Positions 6,582-15,480 are shown, counted from the stretch's first letter. The stretch: DNA of 25,776 bases from Chara braunii (GCA_003427395.1 BFEA01000557.1:741481-767256), one strand, 5' to 3'. Notes: generated by a model from the sequence alone, not told the origin. Numbers and translations: made by a program.

Positions 6582-7921
6582 GGGCCTGGTAGTTGCACTA
6601 CTCACCATACATCAAGTTTGGCGAGTAGGCGCCTGGTTGCACTTAGGGGCTCGCCACACCAGCTGTCGAAAGTGCATTTTTTCGAAAGTTGTCGTCGAAA
6701 ACTCGAAAGGAAGAGTTTCGACAGAACCCCCCCCCTCGGCCACACAGCACTGTCGAAGTGAAGGGCTCGCGAATTCAAGTGCAGAAGAGACAAACCCGCA
6801 TGAGTATAGGACAAGCATTTCTCCAGCCCGACCACAGTCCCGCTCAACAATCTTCGAGGAGAACTCGATAGGTCGGCGGTGGACTGTCGAAAATGCCTAT
6901 GTTGCAGGCGGGCGAGACCTTGAATTCGAAAGGAGCCGTCGAACGCCAACTTCTGACAGGTGTCGAAGATGTGTCGACATTTTTTTGTTCGACAGGTGGT
7001 GTGGCGACTCGGACTGTCGAAAATTGCACTTTCGACAGGTAGTGTGGCGAGACACACAGGCTTTCGAAACGCGCAAAATGGAGGCCGTGTCTTCGCCACA
7101 CAGCCTTTCGAAACCAGTTCTTTCAAAAAAGTTTCGAAAGGTGTCAGATGGGCCGGCTTCGAAAGTCTTTACGAAGAGATGAGAGTCTTTACGAAGAGAT
7201 GAGATCCTCCCGCCTGTCACGAGCCTTTCCTCGAAAGACCTCGAGTGGTCTTTTGAAAAGGCCCACTCGAGACTGTTGATCGGTCGACAAAAAAAAAAAA
7301 AAAAAAGGGCCGATTCCAAGGGCCTGCCTCCACTATTCTCGACATGCACAAACGACAAAAATTATGGCGAAGTATCTTTCCATGTTCTAGGCAAAGATTC
7401 AGACTCTCTTTTTACACGCGTAGTAAGCAATGAGTCAGGCCCTAATGTGCATACATCGAAAGGCCTGGGTGTTTCGAAAGTCTGTGTGGCGAGGGGGGGG
7501 GTTCCTTTCGACGAGCAGACTTTCAAAAAAAGTCTGACACCTTTCGAAAAATGCCTTCTTTCGAAAGCCTGTGTGGCGAGCCCCTTACTCGCAAAACTTG
7601 TACAAACTTGGCGAATGCAAAATGTGTCAGACGGCTCGCCACACCTTTGACACAAGTGGTGGAGAGTGTTTTCGGTTTCCCCGCCTGTGCACAACGGTTT
7701 GTGGAGGGTGGTCCTCGGACCTCTCCAAAAAACAGCTTTCTGGAGAGTGCAGGGCTGCACGAATCGACATCAGGTAGACAAAAATTTTCAACTTTTCTGT
7801 AGAAGAAATATAGCGGCGAGTAAGTGCAACCAGGCCTCGAGTTCGACACAATTCTCTTTTTTTTCACTCTCCACGCACCCGCCACGAATTGTGGCGGATG
7901 GCGAGTAGTGCAACTAGGCCC
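6582..7921. mobile_element. 1,340-bp non-autonomous GGGCCT DNA transposon
   Basis: Left end GGGCCTGGTAGTTGCACTAC and right complement GGGCCTAGTTGCACTACTCG form TIRs. An inner pair, GCCTGGTTGCACTTA, recurs at 6631-6645 and, inverted, near 7829-7843. The flanking duplication is TTC (6579-6581 and 7922-7924). The interior is packed with two motifs on both strands: about 19 TCGAAA/TTTCGA sites and seven exact GTGTGGCGA/TCGCCACAC sites between about 6650 and 7650. No transposase domain is readable in any frame. A ~120-bp MITE (7320-7442) and an A18 run (about 7288-7306) lie inside. The superfamily is uncertain: GGGCC ends recall PIF/Harbinger-Tourist elements, but the target is not TWA. Confidence 0.8.
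7320..7442. mobile_element. GGGCCT MITE, copy D, nested and inverted
   Basis: Runs from GGGCCTGCCTCCACTATTCT to GTCAGGCCC. Its interior (ATGCACAAACGACAAAAATTATG, GAAGTATCTTTCCATGTTCT) matches the minus-strand sequence of the other ~120-bp copies. The flanks are CAA and TAA, a one-mismatch 3-bp duplication. It lies wholly inside the 1,340-bp transposon. Confidence 0.7.
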
Positions 7922-7924
7922 TTC

Positions 7925-8475
7925 GTGTTGCAACTTGAAGTTCTGCTGAACAGAATCCGCAGACATCCGGACATCAGAGGTTTGCATCTGCACACCGGAG
8001 AAGTCTGCAAAGTGAAAAGCACCTGCAGACGACCTCTTCGCAGTGAGTGAGAATTTTGTCCCCTCGTTGTCTGCACTAAATACGATTATGGGCGAGTACT
8101 CCATCCTATCCGAGGCAACGGTGAACTGGAACAAGTCCACTTATCTGCTTCCAGCACAGTTCTCCCTGGAAGTTGAATGGGGGCTGAGAAGAGTGGAGCG
8201 CGGGGAGGAAGGGAGGTTTTTAGGGATGCTGATCAGCCTTCAAATCGAAGAATCATCCCAAGAGCTACTTGCTTCAACAGTGCATATCTGCACGGTTGGG
8301 TGCGTGGGGTAATACGTGGCACTTGTCCTTGTTGGGTCGTGCACTGGTAGCTAACATAGCCTTGTTTTCAATCCTATGGTTTGCATCAACAATTAGGGAG
8401 ATAGCGGTCGGAGTGATCAAGGTTGTAAGGAGGTTGGTAGCGCGCTTCTTGTGGAACCGGAAGGTTTCCTGACCA
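7925..8475 (+). pseudogene. LINE 1 RT palm/thumb segment
   Basis: Continues the RT frame broken at 6581: VLQLEVLLNRIRRHPDIRGL, a typical stretch between the GCPLAPL block and the catalytic box. After a frameshift near 8018 comes the catalytic ADDLFAV (ADD at 8025-8033; the usual Phe/Tyr before it is Pro here), then SEATVNWNKSTYLLP, the residues that follow the active site in LINE RTs. FLGMLIS and a thumb-like HLSLLGRALVANIALFSILW follow after another shift near 8285. Reverse transcription would use the Asp pair, but the frameshifts make the copy non-functional. Confidence 0.75.
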
Positions 8476-9337
8476 AAGTAGCATTTGACACAATTACTTT
8501 CCTTGGCGAAAAGGGGGCCTTGGCTTGCTGGACCCTGCCAACAGAAACCAGCCTCGGCTACGGAACTGGGTGGCCAAAGTAGCCACTATGAAGACCCGGG
8601 AGCACTAGGTGGCGGTGGCTGAACACATCCTGATGAGTGACTGGAAACCGAGTAGGCCACAAGACGTCTGGGCTTACTTCTTCATGCCCTCCTTCCAGAG
8701 AAAAAGAATCAAGTCCAAATTACGAGAGTCAATCCGTCGGGCGTGGAACCGCATGCCTCCTGATATGCAGAACCCCCTGAGCACCAAAGAAGAAGTCCTA
8801 AATCAGCTTCTGGTTGAGAACCCAGCAGTGTTGGACTATGCAGGACAGACCTTCCTAGCAAATGGCCCCAGGGGATACTTTGGTCAGGCCTGGGTCCGGA
8901 GGGGAGCAGTGCAAATTTCAGATTTGTGGTCCCTTGTTCTGGGTGGGTGGAGGTCACTGGCTGAAGTAAAGACTGCACTCGGGGGTCTCCAGAAGACGGA
9001 GGAGCATTGGAGGCTCCTAATCAATGCTATCCCCCATGAATGGTTAGCCATATTGGGCTCGGAAGGGTTGGACCTAGAAGGCACGTGGTACGTACCGAAC
9101 GGAGTTGGGGAAGAGGGAATGTTGTGGAAAGTGTTAGAGATCCTTCCCAATGATTTCAGGCACATCGAGCGGTGGAAGTGTAAGGTTCGGATAATATATT
9201 TTCACTGGTGGAGGAAGCCACTGTACTGCTTTGGGACAACCCCTCACAAGCCCGAGTCTTGGCAACTCAGTGAAGAAGACCTTCAACCTGTATTTATACT
9301 TGGGTGGGCAGATGGCCGCTCAAATAGCTGTGTATAG
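8476..9337 (+). pseudogene. LINE 1 ORF2 region between thumb and zinc domain
   Basis: After a stop near 8470, the frame from 8609 to 9337 is open for 242 residues (VAEHILMSDWKPSRPQDVWAY... to ...WADGRSNSCV). It has the Trp-rich, moderately basic composition normal for this part of LINE ORF2 and no catalytic motif. The ATG at 8609 is unlikely to be a real start, since the protein continues from the RT. It ends at a stop and the element resumes in a different frame. Confidence 0.65.
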
Positions 9338-9479
9338 ACCCAACCGCATGGAGTTGGACACCGAAAACAGTTGAAGATGGAATCCTGCGGCTGCGCAATT
9401 ATTCGGTCTCATAAGGATATAAACAGTACGCCCACAAGTTGAAAACACCAGCACAAGAAGCAATCCCTCGTTGGCAGGC

Positions 9480-10128
9480 CGTCTGGGACGAAGGTCTCTC
9501 AGATGCAACGTCGGATTTCGAGAAGCTATGAGAAGTCTTAACATCCCTCCCAAATGGCAAGCAAGTCAACCTGCTTTGGATGTTGTCCCTAATGGTATCC
9601 CCCTCTGCGGTCTGGTTGACAAGCAGAGGCATGGAGGTAAGTTTAGCATGCACAAGGTGTAGATGGTCATTCGAGTCCACTAGACACATGTGGTGGGAAT
9701 GCCCAGCCTCCAAAGGTATCTGGAATTGGTGGGCACACCATTGGAGGGATTTTGGTGGCAAAGGTGTAGTGTGGAATGAGAGGTGGGTACTGTTGGGCTT
9801 CCTCCCAGTTGATGTTGAGGGGCACCGTGGATGGGGCTACATCGCACATGTAGTAAGAGGCCTGATATGGGATACTATCTGGTCCAACAGAAACAGGTCG
9901 AGGTTCCAAAGACGCCCTTTCTCGGACTTGGAGGTCAAACATTCGATCAAGCAAGGACTAAAGCATGCTATCTGGACAGACTGGAGGAGTAAGGCGAAAC
10001 CCGGCAAAGGAAGTCGCCGCCAGCTTCGTTGGTTCCTCCGAACTTGGGCAAAAAATCACCAACTGGTTGCGGTGCATCCAAGGAAAGGGTTGGTGCGGTC
10101 AAAATGGGTTTGGAGGCACACCCACTGA
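9480..10128 (+). pseudogene. LINE 1 C-terminus with reverse-transcriptase zinc-binding domain
   Basis: After EVLTSLPNGKQVNLLWMLSL the frame reads CTRCRWSFESTRHMWWECP and KGIWNWW. The spacing Cys-x2-Cys, then His-x3-Trp-x-Cys-Pro, followed by IWxWW, is the zf-RVT signature that follows the RT in many plant and algal LINEs and probably binds nucleic acid. A further conserved piece, IWDTIWSNRNRSRF, matches the usual W..RN...F motif near the C-terminus. The frame ends at a TGA at about 10126-10128. Confidence 0.75.
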
Positions 10129-10605
10129 GGGTCAGAGATGAAGGAATCGCTTAATGCAGGGACAATAATCAAAGTGGGGTTAGGATAGGCTAGCTTCAGA
10201 ACCAGGATACTCGGTTCAAGGCGCGACTTAAAGTAGACCACCCAGGTGGCGTATGGTAGAGTGTCACGTTCCTCCTGGACAAGGTCCAATCGGTTGCCCA
10301 GGTCGGTGTCAGGTCGTGGTAGGCTTGTATAATAGTAGTAAGAGTAGCTAGGCTAGACTAGGCAGAGGACCAGGGACTCCTAGGGTGGAATAGATAGGTA
10401 ATTGGCATCATAGATTTAATGTACACTGAGCTAGGCTCGTTTGGAGATTCAGAGAAGCCAATTATGAAATTTATGTGTTAACTGTGTTGATACTTGAGCA
10501 CAAAGATAACTATAAGCGAAACAGGTTGATGCTGTCAGCATAACTCCGGCCTCAATTGAATGTTTTGGGATCATATGGCTAAGTTTAGTTTAAAAAAAAA
10601 AAAAA
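10129..10605 (+). other. LINE 1 3' untranslated region and A-tail
   Basis: No open frame of interest. The sequence runs to A14 at 10592-10605 after AAGTTTAGTTT. It is the expected non-coding tail of LINE 1. Its end abuts the 3' end of the minus-strand Penelope-like element. Confidence 0.65.
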
Positions 10606-10615
10606 GTTGTTTCTG

Positions 10616-10680
10616 TCGGCGCAACGACGTTTCGGACCAAGCGCCATCGCCTCGACAATGCGGGGACTGTCAGTTGTTTG
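10616..10680 (-). ncRNA. Hammerhead-like motif at the 3' end of the Penelope-like element
   Basis: On the minus strand this reads GAGGCGATGGCGCTTGGTCC, then GAAACGTC and GTTGCGCCGACAG. GAAACGTC with a minimal stem III is characteristic of Penelope hammerheads, preceded by a short stem II. The first core strand is degraded (GAGGCGA where CUGANGA is expected), so it would not cleave. Its position downstream of the RT, on the same strand, is where such a motif is expected. Confidence 0.4.
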
Positions 10681-10689
10681 ACGTCACCG

Positions 10690-11592
10690 CCAATGATGAC
10701 ATCACGACAGAGGTCTCTCCTTGAGAAATGCAAATATTACGAAGAAGATGACATGGGCATTATTTTCATGGCGCTGTCAACTTCTCCATCACCTCCCCCC
10801 GACGATACACTGTCGAGGACTCAACCCTTCCACTCATATGCGACTCAGATTGAGGATTGGCTTCGACTACTGCCGATTGATATATATTATTTTTTTGTCT
10901 GTCTACTCTTTATACCTTGTGCTTCAAAAAAACACCTTAGTTCAACGGCCACTTCTTCGGCAGTTCAAAAATCCCCAAAAAATAAAAGGAAATCCAAACC
11001 AAAACCTTTCTTGGGTTTGGGCTGCCTTTCGGCGTTCTACCTCCTTACTTGGGCTACCGTTCAACAGGGGGTAGCCCTATGGGAAAAAAGGTAATTTTGC
11101 AAAAAACACTTAGCCGCTTCTTTGTCCTCCAGGTGGCCAATTTGCAATTGCCAGGTAAGGATCCACATCCCCGAATCCTGCACACCGACGTCCTCCTGCG
11201 GGTAATCCTTGTAGTTGTACAATATCCAGTCTGTCATTCATAAATTTCGGAGGCTTCGTTGAGCCCAGATTGCGCCCCTGGTGCGAGTCCCGGTCTTATT
11301 CCAGTTCGGCACTGGGTGCACCGTTGGGAAGATTCCAAAGTTTGAGTACACCTTGTAGGCAAAAGCGACCTTCATTCACAAAACGTTGTTGTGCCTCTAG
11401 GCACTAGTCGCAGTCCAGTTTGATCTGGATAATCCGTTGGGACCATTTTTTTCGTTCAACCCTGAAATCCATGTAGTGCCCCGTAAGCAAGGACCGAGCC
11501 CCGGTTCAACAAGTCCCAATGTTAGAAGCCAGCTGGTTATCCCCCATTTCTCAAAAAATGACAAAAGGACAAAAGGACAAACCATCATAAGA
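10690..11592. other. Probable Penelope-like element 3' region, no recognised domain
   Basis: A minus-strand open frame (11630-11397) directly follows the thumb and may be its continuation. The plus-strand frame 10678-11094 (S/P/K-rich, with one hydrophobic stretch) shows no family features and lies antisense to the element. I see nothing else. Confidence 0.35.
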
Positions 11593-11877
11593 TTAGTGCA
11601 AGTTTTGCGACTGCTCCCAAAAGATCTCACGGTCCGGTTCTTTTGATTTCATCCAGCGGATCCTAGCAAGTAGGGGTTTCTTTGGGATGGATAGCTTGTG
11701 TAGCTCCTGCGTAAAGGTAAGGCAACAACTGAGTGTGTATGCATCCATGTTTATATTCATTGATATTCTTTGAAGGGTGTTCGCAATGAACGCATCTTTA
11801 GCTTTTGGGGGTTCAAACGACGAGTAATCTTTGAGGGTTCTAAATTTCAAGGGGTCTTCCTTCCAAATAGTCTCCAT
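11593..11877 (-). pseudogene. Penelope-like RT thumb segment
   Basis: Follows the RT palm in another frame. KDYSSFEPPKAKDAFIANTL resembles the post-catalytic block in Penelope-type RTs where a short S...P...K...I pattern precedes the thumb helices, and QRISMNINMDAYTLSCCLTF follows. It ends at a stop near 11593. The assignment rests on order and weak similarity. Confidence 0.5.
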
Positions 11878-12520
11878 ATTTTTTTTAATTTATGATTCAT
11901 GACTATCAGGCACGGGGAGTCGGAGGTTAGTAATCCTGTTTCCAGGAACTCCAGCATCCATGTGTTGGGATCTGTTCTTTTAATCACCAGTTCGTTGGGG
12001 TAGCATTTCACGATTCGATCTAGCTTGCCCTCTACTTCGGCCTTGGCATTGGGCTTTCTATGGTAAAAAAACGACCAAAGGAGCAAGTCATAGATGTAAC
12101 GCTTCCCGTTTACTAATTTTCGATCAGTCCCAAGAGTAGAAACAAATCTGAACTCATAATACATACACATTACACACGCAAGGGAAAGGTTGGCCCTCCC
12201 TCTCATGGGGGTGTCTCTTTCTTGCCGCAATATACTCCCAATGACCAAAAAAATTGTGTTTTTCAACTGAAAGTTGGTAAGCTTGAGGAGGTCCGTTAGG
12301 CGTACTGACCGCCACCCGGCCTCTTCGTGCGAATTACTAAAGGTCGTTTTTTTTCCTCTAAGTTTAATCATGATCGACTTCCTCGATTCCTTCGTAAAAA
12401 TGTAAATTATCCATCTCGTTGTATAAGTGATCTCACGATGTGGAAGCTCAGAAAACATCTCCTTGATGTCATAGGATCTCAGGGTGATGCTTTCCTTTGT
12501 TTTTTTTTCATTTGATTGTT
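11847..12520 (-). pseudogene. Penelope-like RT palm: motifs A, B, C
   Basis: The open frame begins upstream of its first Met and reads SYDIKEMFSELPHREI, motif A with its catalytic Asp. LRQERDTPMRGRANLSLA matches motif B (normally ..GxPMG...S..LA). KRYIYDLLLWSFF is motif C, where the usual Y-x-D-D is YIYD: the first catalytic Asp codon is TAT (one base from GAT). CYPNELVIKR and MLEFLETGLL match the following palm strands. The enzyme would copy RNA into DNA at a nicked target. The YIYD substitution plus nearby frameshifts indicate a dead copy. Confidence 0.75.
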
Positions 12521-12556
12521 GAGGCTATTAATAGTGCTTTTCAATTTCATTGTAGC

Positions 12557-13312
12557 TCATATTAAGTTAATTTTCTTTATCAGGAAGTTTGGCCCTGTAG
12601 CGAGCAGTCCAAAAGCCGGACTAAATGGGCTAGCATACGAAGGGACAATGGGTCGCCGCTTTACTTTACATTTTTCTTTTGCCAATATGTAGGCATGTTG
12701 TAGGGATCCCTTGTTGTCCCATTTTGCGATCTTATCGAGAAAGGAATCAACATATTTAATCTCAATTTCCTTTACAACAACATCAACATCAAGGAGTATC
12801 GAAGAGTAGTTTACATTATCCACATATATCTCCCTTAGCCTTTTTTCATGCAAAATGAGACACTCAATCCATGTCTCGATGTTATTACGATCCACTGGCA
12901 ACAGAGCCAAAACAAATCCCACTCCTTTCACATATTCGGTGAGGACACACCGAACAACCTTTTCCTCCCCTCTTTTCACCACCATTGCCCAGTCGATTCG
13001 AATTGTCTGGGAGGTAAGATGCATTTTCCTCATACAGTCGATGACTTCATTGCAACCATGAGACATAACCTCTTTAGATGCCACGATCCCCGAAAATGAG
13101 ATATTTTGGGTATTGTGTACAAAAAGATTTAAACAACCCACCTCACTGATCTTGATCGCTACATGCCCGTCAATTTTGGGCAAATCGAAGTCCACACATG
13201 CACAACGAAAATGGTTGGACTGCACAAACGACTTCTGATTTTGTAGGAGATCACTAACCAATTTGGCTTTCATCCAGACGGCTCGTGCTCTCCTGGTATA
13301 CAAATCAGCCAA
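12557..13312 (-). pseudogene. Penelope-like RT N-terminal part and RT motif 1
   Basis: A 251-residue open frame, the longest in the element. It contains FRCACVDFDLPKIDGHVAIK, a Cys-x-Cys...Gly-His arrangement that may be a metal-binding site, then a mainly helical region, and ends with KEKCKVKRRPIVPSYASPF. KxKxRPI...P is RT motif 1, the first finger block of Penelope-type RTs. It breaks shortly before motif A, which resumes in a shifted frame about 40 bp further on. The ATG at 13312 is probably internal to a longer ORF. Confidence 0.65.
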
Positions 13313-13427
13313 TGAGGAGGGAAAATTTTATTCCCTGATCCAGTTTTTAACCAAACATTCAACTTTGACTTTATCAACTGTAGTAAAAAAAATGATTTTT
13401 ATGATTATATTCATATGTGGGTTAATT

Positions 13428-13917
13428 TTAAATTTCTTGGTAAGGATACCCCGACAATTTGCCTTCCCCTTTGCTCATGCAGAGTTTTACCCCATTGTTA
13501 AGCTTTACGAGCTCCTTCAGGTTCTTTTTATATAGGTCCTTCATTTTGCATGGTGCACGTAGCAGGGCAATCAACTTGACTTTCCTGTCCACATTCTTGG
13601 TTTTTGTGTGCATAACTTCAATTACACTCCAGGGTCCCCGTTCTTCGATCATGAGTTTGGCATCTTTAAGTAAGAGACGATTGCTATTTTTTTCAATTTT
13701 GGAGAACCCAAACATGCAACCATTTAACACCTTGGTTGTTTGTGACCACATACGTCTTCTTTGGACTTGATTTTCCCAATGCCTTAAACACTGTCAACAT
13801 GTCAGACTGTTTCGTTATATTTGCATTCGGACAATAAAAAAACAGAGGTTCAACGATGCTACAGATCCTTATGTCTCGTGGGTGGTTTCCCTTAATCAGT
13901 GTTCTTCTGCAGTTCAT
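13428..13917 (-). pseudogene. Penelope-like element linker between nuclease and RT
   Basis: Two overlapping minus-strand frames (13917-13693 and 13751-13428) share the sequence around WLHVWVLQN/CMFGFSKIEKN, so one frameshift lies near 13700-13750. Readable parts are MNCRRTLIKGNHPRDIRICS and a Lys-rich MKDLYKKNLKELVKLNNGVK. There is no recognised domain; position and strand place it between the nuclease and the RT of the same element. Confidence 0.5.
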
Positions 13918-14063
13918 TTTTCTCTCACCTCGTTAAGTCTTGGATTGTGACTTTTGATTTTTTGTTTTCAATATCTTCAATAACCTAGTCCGCTCGAAAC
14001 CAGATTGGGATCGGGACATATTGATCAACCCCGACTTTCCGAAGCGACACATGGACACGTTGC

Positions 14064-14294
14064 TTACTTACACCATGCATACACACGTCGGTGTTCTGCC
14101 CATTTTTCTCGGAGTGAGCGGATAGTCTTGCCCACATATACAAGCTTGTGGTTTATTGAGAACATGCCATATACACAGTTAGGCCCATCAAACAGTCGGT
14201 CCCAGTCACTACGTGTAAATCTTAGCCAAAACCTTAAATACGCCCCACCCCAGACGATATCACTCTTGCACCATGCAAGTAGGATAATTAGCAC
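14064..14294 (-). pseudogene. GIY-YIG endonuclease domain of the Penelope-like element
   Basis: The frame contains PNCVYGMFSINHKLVYVGK followed by TIRSLREKWAEHRRVY. CVY...YVG, 11-12 residues apart, is the GIY-YIG signature, and LREKWAEH matches the L-x-x-R-x-x-x-H helix that follows it. The catalytic Arg position is Lys here (codon AAA); the His is kept. In retroelements this domain nicks target DNA for priming. The frame is cut off by a stop at 14062-14064, just where the domain's last third should be. Confidence 0.7.
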
Positions 14295-14395
14295 ATGTAT
14301 CCGGTTTAATACGTGATAGAGATTTGGGTCAGATGAGACTTTAAGCGTAGTTAGTCGGTTACAACCTCGTATGAGGGACCATTTACTCCCCCATG

Positions 14396-14596
14396 CTACT
14401 TTCCCGATAGATCCGTATCGGAGACCTCATCTGGGGTCCCAAAATCCAGATAATTTTTCTCCATGTCTTTGACTTCTTGCTGCTTGAAACATTCAGCAGC
14501 CTCGGTCGGCTTATCCTGTTGAATGCTGTCCACGTACTCCTGAAGATCAAGCTTGGCCAGTTCCCACGCGCCGATCTCCTTCCTATAGTAGGTCAC
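14396..14596 (-). pseudogene. Short unrecognised frame upstream of the GIY-YIG segment
   Basis: Sixty-six residues, acidic and helical (AKLDLQEYVDSIQQDKPTEA, ending DFGTPDEVSDTDLSGK), with amphipathic character and no stop for 200 bp. It lies on the same strand as the Penelope-like element and 100 bp upstream of its nuclease frame, so it may be the start of its ORF or a separate remnant. Confidence 0.3.
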
Positions 14597-14732
14597 TTGT
14601 TTCTCCTTGCTCTCCTTGCTCTTCCACCATGTTCGGAGAGTTGACCTCGACCGCCTGTGAGGGCAACCTAGCTCGAAGGAGACGTTGCGTTCAGCCGGTT
14701 AAGCGTCCCCAATAATGGATAGGAGCAAGAAG

Positions 14733-14860
14733 CGTTTTAGTTCTATGTCATTGGATTTTCAGCTTAGGTGTAGTTTTCTCATCTAGTGTTCATTCTCGTT
14801 TTAGCTCTATGTCATTGAATTTTAAGCTTAAGTGTAATTTTATCCTCTAGTGTTCATTCT
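14733..14860. repeat. 64-bp tandem duplication
   Basis: Two copies of 64 bp (14733-14796 and 14797-14860), about 90% identical, beginning CGTTTTAG(T/C)TCTATGTCATT and ending CTAGTGTTCATTCT. No coding content. Confidence 0.85.
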
Positions 14861-14879
14861 CCATAGGACTAAGTGTTGG

Positions 14880-15017
14880 ATGTCAACCATGACCTCAACA
14901 ATCATGAATGAGGGAGGAAATAAGAGGGAAGCACGTTCCTCCCCTCTAGATCCTGGTATAGACAGAGAAGATGAAAAGAGGGTTAGGGAACTTATGTGTC
15001 TGTGCTATGCAAAAGGG
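14880..15017 (+). CDS. Short hypothetical frame
   Basis: ATG at 14880, 45 codons, hydrophilic (MSTMTSTIMNEGGNKREARS, then DREDEKRVRELMCLCYAKG), stop TAA. It is followed in another frame by 15048-15260 (DVAIDRIKITWLKEHTVTVI). The composition is protein-like, and the A-rich run at 15465-15479 is downstream on the same strand, so this may be the end of a degraded retroposon. I do not recognise it. Confidence 0.2.
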
Positions 15018-15480
15018 TAACTACCAACCAACACAAATCTGAAAGAAATGACGGTGGAAGGAAGGGAAGTTAGGTTTACTGTGGATGTAGCTATTGATCG
15101 TATCAAAATCACATGGCTCAAGGAACATACTGTTACAGTTATTTTCCGAGAGGGAGTTAGGCACTCATCAATTTCATGCCCCCTTCTTGACTTTCTTTAT
15201 AAAGTTATCTTCGTCCCTCCTTCGCGATACTTCTTTGTTATCGTTCCCTCGCTATATTGAGCCTTCAATATGTTTGCCTCAGCTAGTTCCACCTTGGTTC
15301 AAACTCATGTCCGTAACTGAACAGTTCATCGACGTACCAACTGGGGTAGGCCCGTCAGTTCCACCATCGGCCTTAGAGTCGGTGTCGGGGCTGGTCCTAA
15401 AACGAGACCTTTATTTACAAGGTAAAATAAATCATAAAGATAAAAAAGTAATAATAATAAATAATAAAAAAAAAAAAAAG
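15018..15480 (+). other. Unassigned segment ending in an A-rich tail
   Basis: Mixed sequence followed by an AT-rich (AAT)n/A14 tract (15448-15479), which resembles a retroposon 3' tail. No RT, tRNA-like head or target duplication could be identified. Confidence 0.3.

Larger units (their letters stand above)
6303..10605 (+). mobile_element. LINE 1: 5'-truncated non-LTR retrotransposon
   Basis: Pieces of one LINE ORF2 in order: RT motif B (GCPLAPL) at 6558-6578, a residual palm with ADD at 8025-8033, thumb, C-terminal region, CxxC zinc-binding domain, non-coding tail and A14 (10592-10605). It is split by a 1,340-bp DNA transposon (6582-7921). The endonuclease and the first half of the RT are missing. 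Several frameshifts and stops mean the copy is dead. The C-terminal CCHC-like domain is the type found in plant and algal LINEs (zf-RVT). Confidence 0.85.
10616..14600 (-). mobile_element. Penelope-like retroelement with upstream GIY-YIG
   Basis: Reading the minus strand, a GIY-YIG-type nuclease segment (14294-14064) precedes a linker and RT blocks (13312-11593), and the unit ends in a hammerhead-like motif near 10620. Canonical Penelope elements carry GIY-YIG after the RT. Only the Naiad/Chlamys clade, known from the green lineage, protists and invertebrates, has it in front. The copy is broken by frameshifts and stops and has a substituted catalytic residue. Boundaries are approximate; neither end shows a clear terminal repeat or target duplication. 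Confidence 0.75.

Noticed and set aside
6574-7358. Overlapping 150-200-residue frames inside the 1,340-bp transposon, tested for a transposase
   Set aside because: Frames are open on both strands because of the repeated TCGAAA/GTGTGGCGA motifs; no catalytic DDE/DDD pattern or zinc finger can be read.
8628-8655. CTGATGA...GAAA as a third hammerhead core
   Set aside because: It lies in the LINE 1 coding frame (HILMSDWKP), and no stem II can form in the short spacing.
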